Positions 22,645 to 34,246 are shown, counted from the stretch's first letter. The stretch: 64,000 nt of DNA from Brachionus plicatilis (GCA_010279815.1 QEOQ01000694.1:632423-696422); one strand, 5' to 3'. Translations and numbers: made by a program. Notes: a model not told the origin generated them from the sequence alone.

Positions 22645-24690
22645 ATTTTTAAGTTGGTTTGGTTAACTAAGGAAATCAGAGAAATGATGAGGCGAAAAAG
22701 TGACATGTGGCATCGATTTGTTAGTGGAGGAAGGAGGAATGAGGAATTACATGAGGAGTACAAGGTACAATGTAAATTGGTTAAGTCATCTATATCTAGT
22801 AGCATTTCTAGTTTCGAGCTTGAATTGGCAAAAAATTCGGTTAAAAATCCAAAAGGTCTTTTTACATACATAAATAAAAACAAAAAATGAAGGAATCTAT
22901 AAGATCCTTGAATGATTGCAGTGGGACGAGCACCACGGATAAGTCTGAAATGGCTGAAATTCTTAGTTGTCAATTTGAATCGGTATTTTCTTTGGATGAT
23001 GGTAATGAACCCATATTTGAAAACAGGACTAAGCATTTGTGTTCCGAAGAAGGTATTATTAGTCGATCTGATTTATTATCCAGATTAAACCGTCTAGATT
23101 GTAGTAAAGCGCCGGGTAGGGATAAAGTGTCCCAACATATTTTGAAGAATTGTTTTGTAGAGATATCAGAGGCCTTGGAAATCATTTTTAATAAATCACT
23201 GAATGAGGGAGAAATCCCAGATGAATGGAGGGAAGCCAACGTTACTCCGATTTTTAAGAAGGGTAGTAAACTTTCCGCATCTAATTATAGGCCTGTCTCG
23301 TTGACCTCAATTTGTTCTAAGATAATGGAAGGTATTATGAGGGATCGAATTACAAGTCATCTAAATAAGCATAATTTGATATCTCCGAGTCAGCATGGAT
23401 TCGTTCTTAAAAAATCTTGTGTCACAAACCTCTTAGAATGTCAGAATGTAGTCTCAGGGCTTTTGAGGGATAATAAATCGGTGGATGTATTGTACACGGA
23501 TTTTGAGAAGGCATTTGACAAAGTCTCGCATAAAAAGTTAATCATAAAGTTGTACGGGTATGGGATCAGAGGCAAGTTATTGTAGTGGGTTAAAAGTTTT
23601 TTAAAAAACCGGAGACAACGAGTTATGATGGGGGACATTGAATCAGAGTGGAGAAATATTCTAAGTGGTGTACCGCAAGGATCGGTACTAGGACCATTAC
23701 TTTTTGTGATCTACATTAATGACTTGCCTGATGGATTGGATAGTATTTTTAAAATGTATGCAGATGACAGTAAAGTTATTGCAGAATCCGGTTCTAAATT
23801 GCAAGATGACATTGTAAAAATTAAAGAATGGTGTGATAGGTGGTCCATGTGTCTAAATAGCAGTAAATGCAAAGTAATGCATTTTGGGAGGGGGAACCTG
23901 GGGAAGGAATATTATATAGGTAGTGGGGATGGGAGGGTGATACTTGAGAAGACAGAGGCGGAAAAAGACTTGGGGGTAATTATATGTAACGATGGGAAGA
24001 ACAATAGACAGGCAGTAAAGGCAATAAACCGGGCAAATTCAGAACTGGGGAGGTTGAGGAAAACATTCCAATTTTTTAATATAAAATTATTTAAGATTCT
24101 ATACCCAACCTTTATAAGGCCACACTTGGAATTTGCGGCATCTGTGTGGAATAATTTCTCAAAGGAAAATATAAAAAAGATAGAGGGGATTCAAAAACGA
24201 GCAACAAAAATGGTCATTGAACTGAGAGCTCTAACTTATGAGGACAGACTAAAAGAGTTGGGTCTGACGACTTTAGAGGTAAGAAGGAAAAGGGGTGACC
24301 TTATCCAACTATATAAAATAAAAAATGGGGTCGAGGAGGTGGATATAGACATAGGGGGAGGTAATCAAGGGGGTTACCAAGGGAGGAGACATAACCAAAA
24401 AATTACCAGGGAAGTGATCGGAAATGTGCCCATGAGGAATTACTCTTTGCCAAATCGAAACGCAACTACTTGGAATTTACTACCCTCAGATATAGTAGAG
24501 GCTGATAATGTGAGCATTTTCAAATCCAGGATTGACAGACACATTAGATTGGAGTCTTTGAGGAGATCTGTTTACAGAGTCTAAACTCGAGTTTAAACTT
24601 TAATGATCGTAACTAAAGGTTACGAGCTGATAAAGTGTAGCCTTATGAACTACACTCGCACATTACTGTGTTACAGCTATTACCACTAAA
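22645..24690 (+). mobile_element. 5'-truncated non-LTR retrotransposon (CR1/jockey-type LINE)
   Basis: The remaining ORF2 covers the linker, the whole reverse transcriptase and the C-terminal domain. Readable blocks: APGRDKVSQHILK, NYRPVSLTSI, YTDFEKAFDKVSH, GVPQGSVLGPLLF, YADD (23757-23768), RPHLEFAASVWN and the tail GNVPMRNYSLPNR...NVSIFKSRID. The 5' end is lost within the endonuclease-RT linker. A 3' UTR of about 100 bases follows the stop at 24582-24584. There are only two lesions: a frameshift in the A-run near 22885 and one in-frame TAG at 23583-23585. Confidence 0.9.
22654..24584 (+). pseudogene. LINE ORF2 (reverse transcriptase) with one frameshift and one nonsense codon
   Basis: Frame 1 is coding from 22654 to about 22885. 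After the A-run the coding continues in the next frame from about 22887 to 23582. It is then interrupted by TAG and continues in that same frame to the TAA at 24584. The residue lost at the TAG sits in the block GKLL-x-WVKSFLKNRRQRV, where a polar residue is usual, so a CAG to TAG change is the simplest explanation. Reverse transcriptase copies the element RNA at the genomic nick (target-primed reverse transcription). Confidence 0.85.
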
Positions 24691-24691
24691 C

Positions 24692-25043
24692 TAAGACAAA
24701 AAAGAGAATAAAAAAATTAAAAAAAAAATTATTTTTTCGATTTATTCGTAGAACCTTTCTTTCTTCCTAGTGGCTTTCTAACTGAACCATTCTTGATGTA
24801 AACAACTGGCGAACTAACACTTGTTGAAGTATTTTGTATATTTACACCAAATATTCCCCAGTGTATATCATCAGCACAAATCCCATAAGATATAATGATG
24901 GTTCGAAACGATCCACCAATATATAGTCAGAATAATAATATTCCCATTGTTGTCGGTACACAGCAGGGTCACACCGTTCAACGTTTGCCATTCCAAGATA
25001 TACCAATACAACAAAATACGCGTCGCTAAACAAGGGGATACGG
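24692..25043. mobile_element. Fragment of a foldback-type DNA transposon (family member 1; relative at 45175-45590)
   Basis: The right end GGGGATACGG followed by TA (25044-25045) matches the CCGTATYCCCTTGTT terminus found at several places in the window. Inside, the minus strand encodes a protein tail ending GSVRKPLGRKKGSTNKSKK and a stop (24729-24731). Immediately beyond, the plus strand encodes a different part of the same protein (PIYSQNNNIPIVVGTQQGHT, then VQRLPFQDIPIQQN). The two parts are in opposite orientation, whereas at 45175-45590 part of the second segment is collinear with the tail. The protein is not identified. A pogo-like origin is inferred from the TA-flanked ACCGTAT terminus. 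Confidence 0.6.
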
Positions 25044-25045
25044 TA

Positions 25046-26809
25046 TTTGGTTTTAAAATCTTTGCAAATTAAAAAAAATGATGTTTTTAAAATCATTTAA
25101 AAAAGTAGAACATTGAAATATTTGGGTTAATTTTTTTTTACAAAATCTTTAAATATCAAATTAATATTATTGAATATAGAATATTGAATGCTTGAATTTT
25201 GTAAACTTCAACATTGGTCTCTTGATCACAAAACTATTCATCAGTCTTGTATAAAAAAATCCATATGTTTTTTCACCATTTGCTGTTTTTGATGCTGGTT
25301 TAATCAGATTCTCACCATTCCTTAAATTATAATTTCAAATTTCTCGGGACATTTTTCTTCAAATTCAATCTTAAATTATCAGGTGAATTATTAAAAAAAG
25401 GAATTCAAGCAAAAGACAGCATTATTTCCAGTATTCTATGCTGGATTCATAAAGACCATATAGACTTTTCTAAAAAATTGTTAATTTCATTAAAGTTATT
25501 AACTTCAAATTTAAACTTAAATAAGTAAAATATCGAAAACTAATAACTTTTAGTTAGTATAATAATTGCCTCTTTTGAAAAAAAGCACAAGAAAGTGGAG
25601 CAGTAATCAAAATAAGGCAAAATAAACGTCTTAAATAACTGTATTTTCACAGAAGTTGACAGATAGATAAGTCTCTTAATACTGAATACTTTTTATTTAC
25701 AACTAATGAGATGCTACAAGGAAGTTTTGAAAAGTTCAGTTTTTGAAAATTTTAAAATCCAAAAGGCTTATTTCATTAACAACTTTTATTTCATTTTTAC
25801 AGAGATGTATAAATTCAGGAATATTTGTTTTTCTGTTCTAGAAGATCATGCAATAAGTTTTTGACCTAATGAATCCATAAAAATTTTTGATAAATTAATT
25901 TTGAACTTTAAATTTAAATTTTTGTAAAAAAGAAGATATTGTTTATTTTTTCTTAATTTAAAAAATTATTTTTATATGAACTAATTTTTGATTTAAATAA
26001 ATGAAGAGTTATTCAGTCTCGAAAGAGATATGGACACTAGCCTGTTGATTAACCTTGAATATGAATATGGTAATTCATCTAGAGCTTTTTTTATTTTATA
26101 ATAAAACTCAATAAATGAAAAACCATGTATTGGAATGGAATTATTAGATTTTAATTCCCTAAAACCGTCAAAGATATATTTATACTCGAACATGTGCTGA
26201 ATCGAATAGTGGAAATAGGCTAGACCTTAAGTTATACTAAAGACCTTTAAAATCTTTTTTGCCGAACAAACAACTTGAGACTTTTCACCTCATTTGACGT
26301 AATCAAACTTTAAGAGAAAAAAAAATGTTAAAATTTTTTTAAAAAATATATCACTCATATAATTCGATTCCACTCTTCGAGTTCTTCATGTAAACATATT
26401 TTTTTAAAAAACATCTTTTAAAATGAAGGAGATTTAGCAGTTTTTCAAAGGGAATATTATTTAAGCACAATCGATTTTCGATTAGCACAATGAAAAAAAC
26501 ATTCAAAACAATTCGATTTCTTTTCAGCACAAAAAATTATATTAAAAAAAAAACATTTAGCACAAAAAAATTGTGTTTGAAAATAATTCTTAAAGGAAAT
26601 TTTTTTTCAACACAAAAATGTTTATAATAAAATTAATTATTTTTTTATTTTAAATTTTATTTAATGATATTTATAAGTGGAAGTTTGGTAAATAAAGTAA
26701 ATTTCGAAGCTTAAAGAAAATAAATTAAAAAAAATTAGTCCCTAGAAAACCATTTTTCCGCATTTTTTGCTCTACCTCTTTTAGGTTTATTGACAAATTG
26801 GTCCTTTTT
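25046..26809. other. AT-rich intergenic stretch
   Basis: No coding region was supported. Around 26460-26600 the word AGCACAA recurs at irregular spacing in an A-rich context, which is probably a decayed repeat. Confidence 0.5.
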
Positions 26810-27043
26810 TTAAAACAGTTCTTTTAATGCAAATAAATGTGCACAATATTCTAATTTAGTGAAAAACTTGCAAGAACATTTCTTATTGTTAAGCTCAACT
26901 TTATAACAGTTCTTGAATAAATTTTTTTTAAATTTTCCCAACAAGCCATTAATTTTTGTGTTGAGCGTTTTAAAATTGTGTTGAATTGTTATTTTTTTTG
27001 TTGAAAAGAGACCCTTTTTCAAATTTGGCCACCCTATTAACAC
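26810..27043 (-). pseudogene. SWIM zinc-finger fragment, probably from a Mutator-like (MULE) transposase
   Basis: The minus strand reads VELNNKKCSCKFFTKLEYCA followed by HLFALKELF and a stop. The C-x-C-x(n)-C-x-H pattern with an aromatic/hydrophobic C-terminal helix is the SWIM finger, which sits near the C-terminus of MULE transposases. The upstream ~50 residues are basic and low-complexity. No ATG start and no catalytic domain are seen, so this is a fragment. Confidence 0.55.
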
Positions 27044-27124
27044 ATAACCCCTTTAGACATTGCTACAATATATTTCAATTTATCTAATTTTAGTACATAG
27101 GGGATCGAATTTTTATACCTTTAA

Positions 27125-27993
27125 GGACCGTACCGGTTAAAATGGCCCTTTATAGTTTTGCTTAATAAATAAATTTTTTTGCACAATTTTCTTGAAAAGT
27201 TTAATTTTAATTTTTAAATTATAGTATTCCTATAAAATATTGAAAAACATAAAATTTAGTCACTTAAATTAAGATAAAAACTAAATGTTCTAATTATTAC
27301 GATTTTCACTATTTTCGGTACATTTTTTTCTTGATGTTTTATTGTCAAATCTCATAAATTTCATTATATCTTGAAACCTTTTTCTGGATATGAAATTTGA
27401 ATAACCATATTTTTTAGACCACATTGCTTTAATAGAAATACCAGGACAAAATACATCTCTACAGAGACAAACACCAATAAAGGAAATACTCTCTTCTATC
27501 TTGAAAATAGGAAGACAGGTGTGCTTAGACTGAACGTACAAATTTGTTTACTTTAGAAAGATTAAAAATTCTAAGTCCGAGCATTGTGTAATTGAAAACA
27601 CTTAGAAAAGCTGATACTGGTTCTTTAGTTATCCTTGTGGGAGCATAATATTCTATTTCTAATTTTACTTTCTTCCCCATCTTTCAGTTTCATACATAGT
27701 ATAGTAACCAGCGTCAAATAAAAAGCTACCATCATCATCAGAATCAAAACAGTCGTCATCAGCGAAATCTTCTTCGTTTTCACTACCAGCATTTGAATCA
27801 TTATCATCAACTTGGGTAAAACGTTCCAAGGCTTCCAAAGCAGCTTTTCTTTTTGACATCTTAATATGATTAAGTTGATTTTAAAGATTTATTAATAATC
27901 TATCCAAATATATATAAATAAATGTATTGGGATTCAAATATAAAATTTTTTAAAGTCAAAAAAATTGAAGGGTCAAAATGACTCGTGCGGTCC
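27125..27993 (-). mobile_element. piggyBac-like element with TTAA flanks, internally deleted
   Basis: Both ends abut TTAA (27121-27124 and 27994-27997), the piggyBac target duplication. The terminal repeats are GGACCGTACCGG...GGCCCTT on the left and, complemented, GGACCGCACGAGTCATTTTG followed by ACCCTT on the right. On the minus strand the acidic transposase N-terminus begins with the ATG at 27859 (MSKRKAALEALERF, then a run of D/E). A later block at 27541-27290 (ISFIGVCLCRD...MWSKKYGY...RKRFQDIMKFMRFDN) matches the start of the DDE_Tnp_1_7 domain. The catalytic aspartates beyond it are absent, so this is a non-autonomous relic of about 0.87 kb. Confidence 0.8.
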
Positions 27994-28120
27994 TTAATGT
28001 ATAATTATTTTTTTCTGCATCAAGAAATTATTTTTCAATCATTTAAATTTAAAAATGTAAAAGAAATTAAGTAAATACTTTTTTTTATTAATTAAAAGTT
28101 TTACTAAGTGTTTTAAATTA

Positions 28121-28167
28121 AAGAGTCAAAAAGGGTCATTTTGACCCGACGGTCCTTTTAGTGTTAA
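28121..28167. mobile_element. Solo piggyBac-type terminus
   Basis: GGGTCATTTTGACCCGACGG followed by TCCTTTTAGTG and TTAA. The inverted GGTCA...TGACC and the TTAACACTAAAAGGACCG order on the complement resemble the ends of the element at 27125, but belong to a second, longer-ended variant. Confidence 0.55.
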
Positions 28168-29466
28168 TTTTCATCTATTTAAACCTATTTTATTTTTCCT
28201 ATATTTTTACTGAATTTTGGTCTTAATTAATCCCTGAGACTACATATGATTCAAGTGAAAAATAGCGTTTTTTTTGGTTTGTTTTTAGGACAAAAAATTG
28301 ACACACCTTTTTTGTAGAAAATTTTATGCTCTTTCAGAATATATATAAGTTTAAAAAATGTTTTAATTTTATCATGAATTTAGTCTGAGAGAACTACAAC
28401 TTTTTAAAAGTTATATTTTTTATATTTTAAAGAATATTTTATTTTAAGCCTCCCAAAAAAATGAAATTTAGGGTTTCAAATAACGCAGTTTTTAAAGTCG
28501 AAAATTAGAAATTCAGATATCACTTCAGTTTTGAATTTCTTGAACTTTAAATCAGGAAAATTATCATATTGTAGTATAGTGACATAAATATAACTTGTTA
28601 CTAAGAGGGAGTATAAGATTATTGTTATTTCTGAACTTATTTTATAACTAAAGTGTTAACTAAATTCTTAGTTTATTATTCACACACTCGGTCTGTACTA
28701 CACTATTCATTTTTAAATCTTTAAATTTTCAATTCCAACTAGAACTGTTCCTTCATAGAAATATTTTAAGTAGCTTGAAATACTATCAAAATACAGATAA
28801 ACAAGCTAAAAACTCAAAATGGAAATAAGATTTTAGAAAAACATCTGAATATTTGATTTAGAATATTTAGTCTTGACTTTAATTATTAAATTTTTGGAAC
28901 ATCTTTCGATACCTTCATCATCAGGTGCAAAAGAAAAACGCTTTTCATATTTAGGCTATCAAAATAGGCCAAAAATATTTAGGTTTATTACTAGAAATTA
29001 CAAAATAACAACATTTTTGCTTTGTAATTTTGAACTTTTAAATTCTATATAATCGATCAAAGAAGTAATAAGGAAAAATAAATGATCTAAAATGAAAGTC
29101 AAGTTACGACTTTGACTTAAAAATTTAAAAAATTAATTTAAGTAGTATGACTTAAATGCAACTCTTGGTTGAAAGTTTGGTTAAAGTAATTTAGTCAAAA
29201 CCTACACTTGTATTTGTAACAAGATGCAATAAAAAATTATCTGCAGAACATCCTGAAATTAGATTCCTTAAATTTTTATTTATTCATGATTAATGGAATA
29301 CTATGACCCAAGTAACTTCATATTCTATCCAATAAACTAGACAACTTAAATTTGAATTAATTTTTTTTAAAATTTATAAATATTTTATTCAACAATTAAT
29401 TGAAGATTTAAAAAAAGAAGAAAAATTAACTAAGTCTCTAAATATACACTGATTGTATTCATAAAT
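28168..29466. other. AT-rich intergenic region downstream of DCTPP1
   Basis: No gene is seen. It holds one copy (28215-28320) of a dispersed repeat whose relative lies in the INTS3 intron at 37958-38060. Shared words include GTTTTT.GGACAAAAAATTGA versus AAAATAAAATTGACACACCC and the stretch ATCCCTG.GACT.C.TA.GATT.A.GTGAA. Confidence 0.6.
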
Positions 29467-29975
29467 TTAATGATACTCATTGTATTTATTGCTCTTACCA
29501 AAACATTTATCAATCGGATACTTTTTCTTATTTAGCTCAATTTTAGATTCTACGGCTTTTGGTAGATCCACTTTGCATGCTTGAGCCAATCTAATCAAAT
29601 AAATAAACACATCACTTATCTCTTGCTCTAAATGCTCTTTTTCATTATCTGTAAAAGTGCGGCCTAGCCCGACCGGTACTTCTCCTTTCCATTGACTAAA
29701 AAATGAATTCAAATTTAACCAAAATTGTTAATAATTTTCGAAAATTACAATATCTCTGAAAGTTCGCCAACTTCTCCTACCAATGCAAGCAGCAAATTCC
29801 GGGGCGAATGAAACTCCTGCCAATTTCGTTCTTTACAAAAGTCCAATAGTTTCTCTCCTAAACTTTCCAATGTAGGCTCAGATGAGAACTTAAACTCAAA
29901 ATTAGTCTCACATGTGCTTGATGTGCTCTTAGAACTGGTTGTATTGGCAGCTTGATTTTCCTTATTAGAGAGCAT
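29467..29975 (-). CDS. DCTPP1: dCTP pyrophosphatase 1 (MazG-like NTP pyrophosphohydrolase), 2 exons, 151 aa
   Basis: Hydrolyses dCTP and modified dCTP to dCMP and pyrophosphate, cleaning the nucleotide pool in cytosol and nucleus. Exon 1 is 29975-29749, exon 2 is 29695-29467, with a 53-nt intron (GTAATT...TTTTTTAG) in phase 2. The join restores LSEIFQWKGEVPVG, where human DCTPP1 reads LAELFQWK. The all-alpha MazG metal-binding motifs are intact: LLLALVGEVGEL (the E-x-x-E half) and EHLEQEISDVFIYLIRLA (the E-x-x-D half), followed by VDLPKAVESKIELNKKKYP. A disordered Ser/Thr-rich N-terminus of about 35 residues precedes FKFSSEPTLE. The start is the ATG at 29975; upstream in-frame codons have no ATG. 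The gene is divergent from TCHP, 239 bp away. Human DCTPP1 is 170 aa. Confidence 0.93.
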
Positions 29976-30214
29976 TTTTAAAAAAATAAAAATTCTAAAA
30001 AAAATTTTTTTCTCTCCAAATTTTGAAGACAAATTCAAAAATGTTTCAAATGTTGCAAATTTCAAATTTATCTTTACTTTTAATGTCTCTTAGCAACCGG
30101 AACATTCTGATCGAAATTCAATCTGAGAGCAATTTTAATTCAAATATTTTTTACTTAAATAAAATTAAAATAAATAAAGTCTGATTTTAAAAAAATATAT
30201 TTTTTTTGATAACA
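29976..30214. promoter_or_regulatory. Shared divergent promoter region of DCTPP1 and TCHP
   Basis: These 239 bases separate the two start codons of head-to-head genes and must contain both promoters and 5' UTRs. The central part (30080-30130) is less AT-rich than the flanks. No TATA box at a standard position or named factor site was identified, so the boundaries are only the two ATGs. Confidence 0.6.
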
Positions 30215-31794
30215 ATGGCATTGCCTACATTACCAAGTTATATAGAGCTCAAAAGGGTTAATTTTAACCAGGACCAACTCCGATACAAGCATAATTATCA
30301 GGCGGACCAGTCAGAAAAATGGTCAAATACAATAAAATTTTTTCAAAAAGCAAACTCTGACGTAAAATTACACGATTGTCTGACATCAGATCGGACATTC
30401 AACCAAAGCATGGTTGCTTACTCGCGCCAATTGGACGAGTCTGAGGAAACCAAAAAAAGAAAAAGAGAAATAATTCAACAAAGAAGGGAAAAATTAAAGC
30501 AACTTTTTGCTAACGAAGAAGCTAGTTTACAAATAGAGCTGAAAAACTTGCGTCTAAATGGAATAAACAATTCCAAAAGTCTGACTTCTTTGAAACTAAA
30601 AGCGGAAGAGCTAAAGTCTGCGCGCGAAAAAGAGCGTCAAAAATTAGCCGAAGAAAAGCTTTATGAAAATTGGAGACAAAATAATCCAGAGCTAAGAGAG
30701 CTTGAGTCCCAACAACTTCAAAAGCATGTAGTAAATGCATGGGGTGGACAAATAGATGAAAAACAGCAGGCTGAACAAATGGAAGAAGACGAAAAAATGG
30801 AATACCTTAAGTACCTGGAAGTAGAAAGACAAAAAGCCGAGGATCGCGACTTGGAACTTAGAAGACTTAAGCTTAATCGAGAGGTTGAACTCAAGGAGGT
30901 GCTGAAGCAGCAAATGATTGAGCTTAAGCAAAAGGAAGCCGAATCTGATGTTCTTAACCGCGAGGAGTACGAGTTGACCCAAGAACATTTGAGATTGATG
31001 AAAATAAATGAACAAAGATTGAAATTGACCGAAAAGAATAATAGACAGGACTATGGAAGGCAATTGTTGAGACAGCACAAGGCTAAATTGAGACAAAGAG
31101 CCAAGGAAATTCAAGAAGAGCTGGAATTTGATTTAAAGGTGTTGAATTTGATCAATGAATCTGAGGACAAAGAGGCCAGACTGCAGTCAGCTCGCAAATT
31201 GCAAGCTAAAGCCGATGCTGAACACATGATCCAAGTTCTTAATCAACAATTGAGACTAGAGAAAGAAAAAGAAGCCGAATTGGATGCTATGTTCCAAGAT
31301 GAGGCGCAGAAAGAGTGGGATAAAAAGAATTTGGAATGGAAAAAAGAAAGCATGGCTAGGGAGGCCTTGATGAAGCAAGTTTTGGAAGAAAGACAAAGAC
31401 AGTTGGAAGATAAGTTTTCTGTTTTGAATGAGAAAAAAATTGAATCTCTAAAAAAACGAGAAGATTTGTTACGAGATATGGAAAAAACTCAAGAGTTGGT
31501 CAAGAGAGAAAAGGAAAAACATGAGAGAGAAAAGATAGAGAGAAGACTCGATTTGGAGAGACAGATGTCTTCCCGAAAAGATCAGTATGTTCAAGAGAAT
31601 ATAGTAGAAGACGTGAATACACACGAACAAGAACAAATAAGTGCTGAATTGTATCAGAAGTTTTTAGATCAAGAAAAAGCTAAAAAATTGGAAACAAAAT
31701 TTGAACCAAAGGTAATTTTTTTAAATTATATCTAAAATGACTAATTTTAAATTTTTACTAGTCTTTCGGACGCAAGAAAATTCCATGGACATAA
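30215..31794 (+). CDS. TCHP: Trichoplein (keratin-binding, centriolar coiled-coil protein), 2 exons, 509 aa
   Basis: Trichoplein binds keratin filaments and sits at mother centrioles, where in vertebrates it activates Aurora A and restrains ciliogenesis; it also links centrioles to mitochondria and desmosomes. The N-terminus MALPTLPSY matches human TCHP exactly. The rest is almost continuous charged coiled coil of the trichohyalin/plectin-homology type, for example ETKKRKREIIQQRREKLKQL. Exon 1 is 30215-31711, followed by a 50-nt intron (GTAATT...TTTACTAG) and exon 2 at 31762-31794, which adds the tail SFGRKKIPWT before TAA. Without splicing the frame runs into the intron and ends after six wrong residues. 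Human TCHP is 498 aa. I chose ATG 30215 because it gives the conserved N-terminus; the upstream in-frame codons are TTG-ATA-ACA. Confidence 0.93.
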
Positions 31795-34246
31795 ACTTTG
31801 TATTAAATTCATATTAGATTTGAGTTTTTATTATTAATAGATTTTAAATTAGTTGGTGTTTTTACTTGTGGTTTAAAACCTAGAAAAACGTTTTTTATTG
31901 CTTTTTTGTATTATTTTAAAAATTATTTAATAAAAAATTTAACAACTTTTTATATATATTTAATTTTTTTTCTATCCTTGATTTTCTTTAGTCTTAATTT
32001 CAATCAACAATAAGTGTGATTTTTATTCATTTGATCTAATTTTTCTATTTTGGGCCTAGGTTTTGAACAGTTTTAGACAGGTTCTCATTTGGTCATTGAG
32101 TGTGTCTAATGGATATTAATTGAAATCCTTCTTTTTTAATTCAAAACGATTAACCCTAGAATAATATGAATAAAATAAAAGAAAAAAATAGCGAATCATT
32201 TTTTAAAAAGTCTTTTTTTTAAGAAGTTCATTTAAGGCTTGATCATCTCTTTAAATTTAAATTCAAATTTTTAAACAAATCATTCATTAAATGTGAAAAA
32301 GAGATGTTTATAAAATTTTAAACCAGTTCGAATAGCTTATTAATAACATAAACTATTGGAAAAATATTTCAAGTTATTGTGTTTTCTTAAACAATTTTCT
32401 GATTTCCACTAAAAAGTATACAATATAATTGCACATAATTGAAAAATATTTTATGAAAAAGATGTCGCATTTATAATTTTAAAATGAAAATTTCAAAAAA
32501 AATGTTCAAGTAAATAAAAATAAACTTAAACATTCACAATTTGATTAAGTATATAAAGAAAGCTATTATTTAATAGATAATTATTATTCATATAAATTTA
32601 TTAAAGAAGTATGCTTTAAAATTTTAAAACACCAACTACTTCAATGATGAATACATCGGTCAATCGTGATCTATTTTAGATTACTGATTGATTGTAGCAG
32701 AGGAGTAGTTTCTAATAATATACTGTATTCCCTTGTTCGATAATGCAGCGCCACAACCTAGAACACATCATTGGCGCAGGCGCTATACTAAATCTCGCCC
32801 ATGTTAAAATCAACTTAACTTGTGTTGCATGTGCCAAAACCGTATTTCGGGTTGTGGCGATGCACTATATCCAGGGTCTTGAGAATAGTGCTGCATTATT
32901 TGAATGATTTAAAAAGAAAATATAAAAATAATTCAAGACAATATTTTTTAATTTTAAATTCTTTTTTATTTTTAAACTTTAATGCCGCACCAAATGCTTA
33001 ATTAAAAAAAATTCTTTTTTTTTTTTAAATATTATCCCTTTGCTAAACTTAAATAATGCAGCACCATTCTCAAGACCCTGGATATAGTGCATCGCCACAA
33101 CCCGAAATACGGTTTTGGCGCATGCAACATAAGTTAAGTTGATTTTAACATGGGCGAGATTTAGTATAGCGCCTGCGCCAATGATGTGTTCTAGGTTGTA
33201 GCGCTGCATTATCGAACAAGGGAATACGGTATTAATAAAAACTTTAAAAAAAATTTTATGAATTTTAATAATGATCAAAACAATTATTACCGTTATCATT
33301 CTACCTAAAATAAATGTTGTTTTAATTTAATTAAATCTTAAAATAATTATATTAAAAGAAAATTCTAAAAATTAAAGATATTTGTGGACATTTTTTATTT
33401 TTGATAGAATGATAAAGGTAATAATTTTATAATTGCGAATGTTTGAGTTTATTTTTAAACCCTACTTGAATAATTTATTTTGAAATTCGAAATGCGACAT
33501 CATTTTGGGCTATGGAAATTGTAGAAATTGAAATTTTTTTCGGGTTTTTTTACTGTTATTTAAAAACGAAATTTAATCAAAAATTCTCGTAAAAATATGC
33601 TAGAAAACAAAATGTTAATGTTATTTAATGTTCGACTTAATAAAAAGTTGAAAAATTTTTAGATTAAGCTGATAAAAATAATATATTAATTTAAATTCTA
33701 AATTTTTATTTTAATATTTTTTATCAATAATGTTAGTTATAGACTCATTTCATAGAGAATTTAATTCTGTAAAAGATAAAAACAAAAAAGAATTTTGTTG
33801 AATGCTCCATAGTCCAAAAAAATAACATGTTTAAGATTAGCTTTCTGAAACTTTGGGACCCCAAATGAAAGTGTTCCCATTTTTTTTTTGAAGCCAATAG
33901 GCTTATTTAAAAGCTGATAAAATTCTCTACAAAATGAGCCACAATTTGTCCTCTTCCATAACAGAAAGTATGGGGCGAAAAATGACTTAAGTCTTACTTT
34001 CTTCTTTGGGGTATCGATATTATAGAGCCATTTGTAAATGTATAACAATTGAAATTTTTTTATTTAATAATTTTTTTAACCATAACTAATTATTTCAGAA
34101 CCACGCTTAGATTTATTAATTTATTTTATTAAACGAAAAAAAAATAAAAATAATTTTAAAAATTTCCACTTTAAACTCATTCACGAAAACCTCACATTTA
34201 AACACAATCAAATAATTCTTTTAAATTAAGTTCCATAATATACAAT
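31795..34246. other. Intergenic region between the 3' ends of TCHP and INTS3
   Basis: The two genes converge here. Apart from the large palindromic element at 32723-33229, the sequence is AT-rich. A 95-codon open frame on the minus strand at 33761-34048 lacks an ATG start and matches nothing I recognise; it may be a transposon scrap. Confidence 0.5.
32723..33229. mobile_element. Foldback (palindromic) element with 179-bp arms, TA-flanked
   Basis: Arms 32723-32901 and 33051-33229 are near-perfect inverted copies of each other (I count about five or six mismatches), around a 149-bp AT-rich loop. The ends read CYGTATTCCCTTGTTCGATA and each is flanked by TA. The arms carry conserved words such as CATCATTGGCGCAGGCGCTA and CACTATATCCAGGGTCTTGA but no transposase. 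Related termini occur at 44778, 44814, 45866 and 25043. The TA duplication and ACCGTAT-type end suggest a pogo/Tc1-mariner-derived MITE; that placement is inference. Confidence 0.85.

Noticed and set aside
29745..30065. Longer DCTPP1 N-terminus beginning at 30065
   Set aside because: That start is TTG; the first ATG in frame is at 29975 and gives the expected protein.
33761..34048. 95-codon minus-strand ORF
   Set aside because: Starts with TTG, has no recognisable domain and no splice-compatible neighbour; kept only as a possible transposon scrap.
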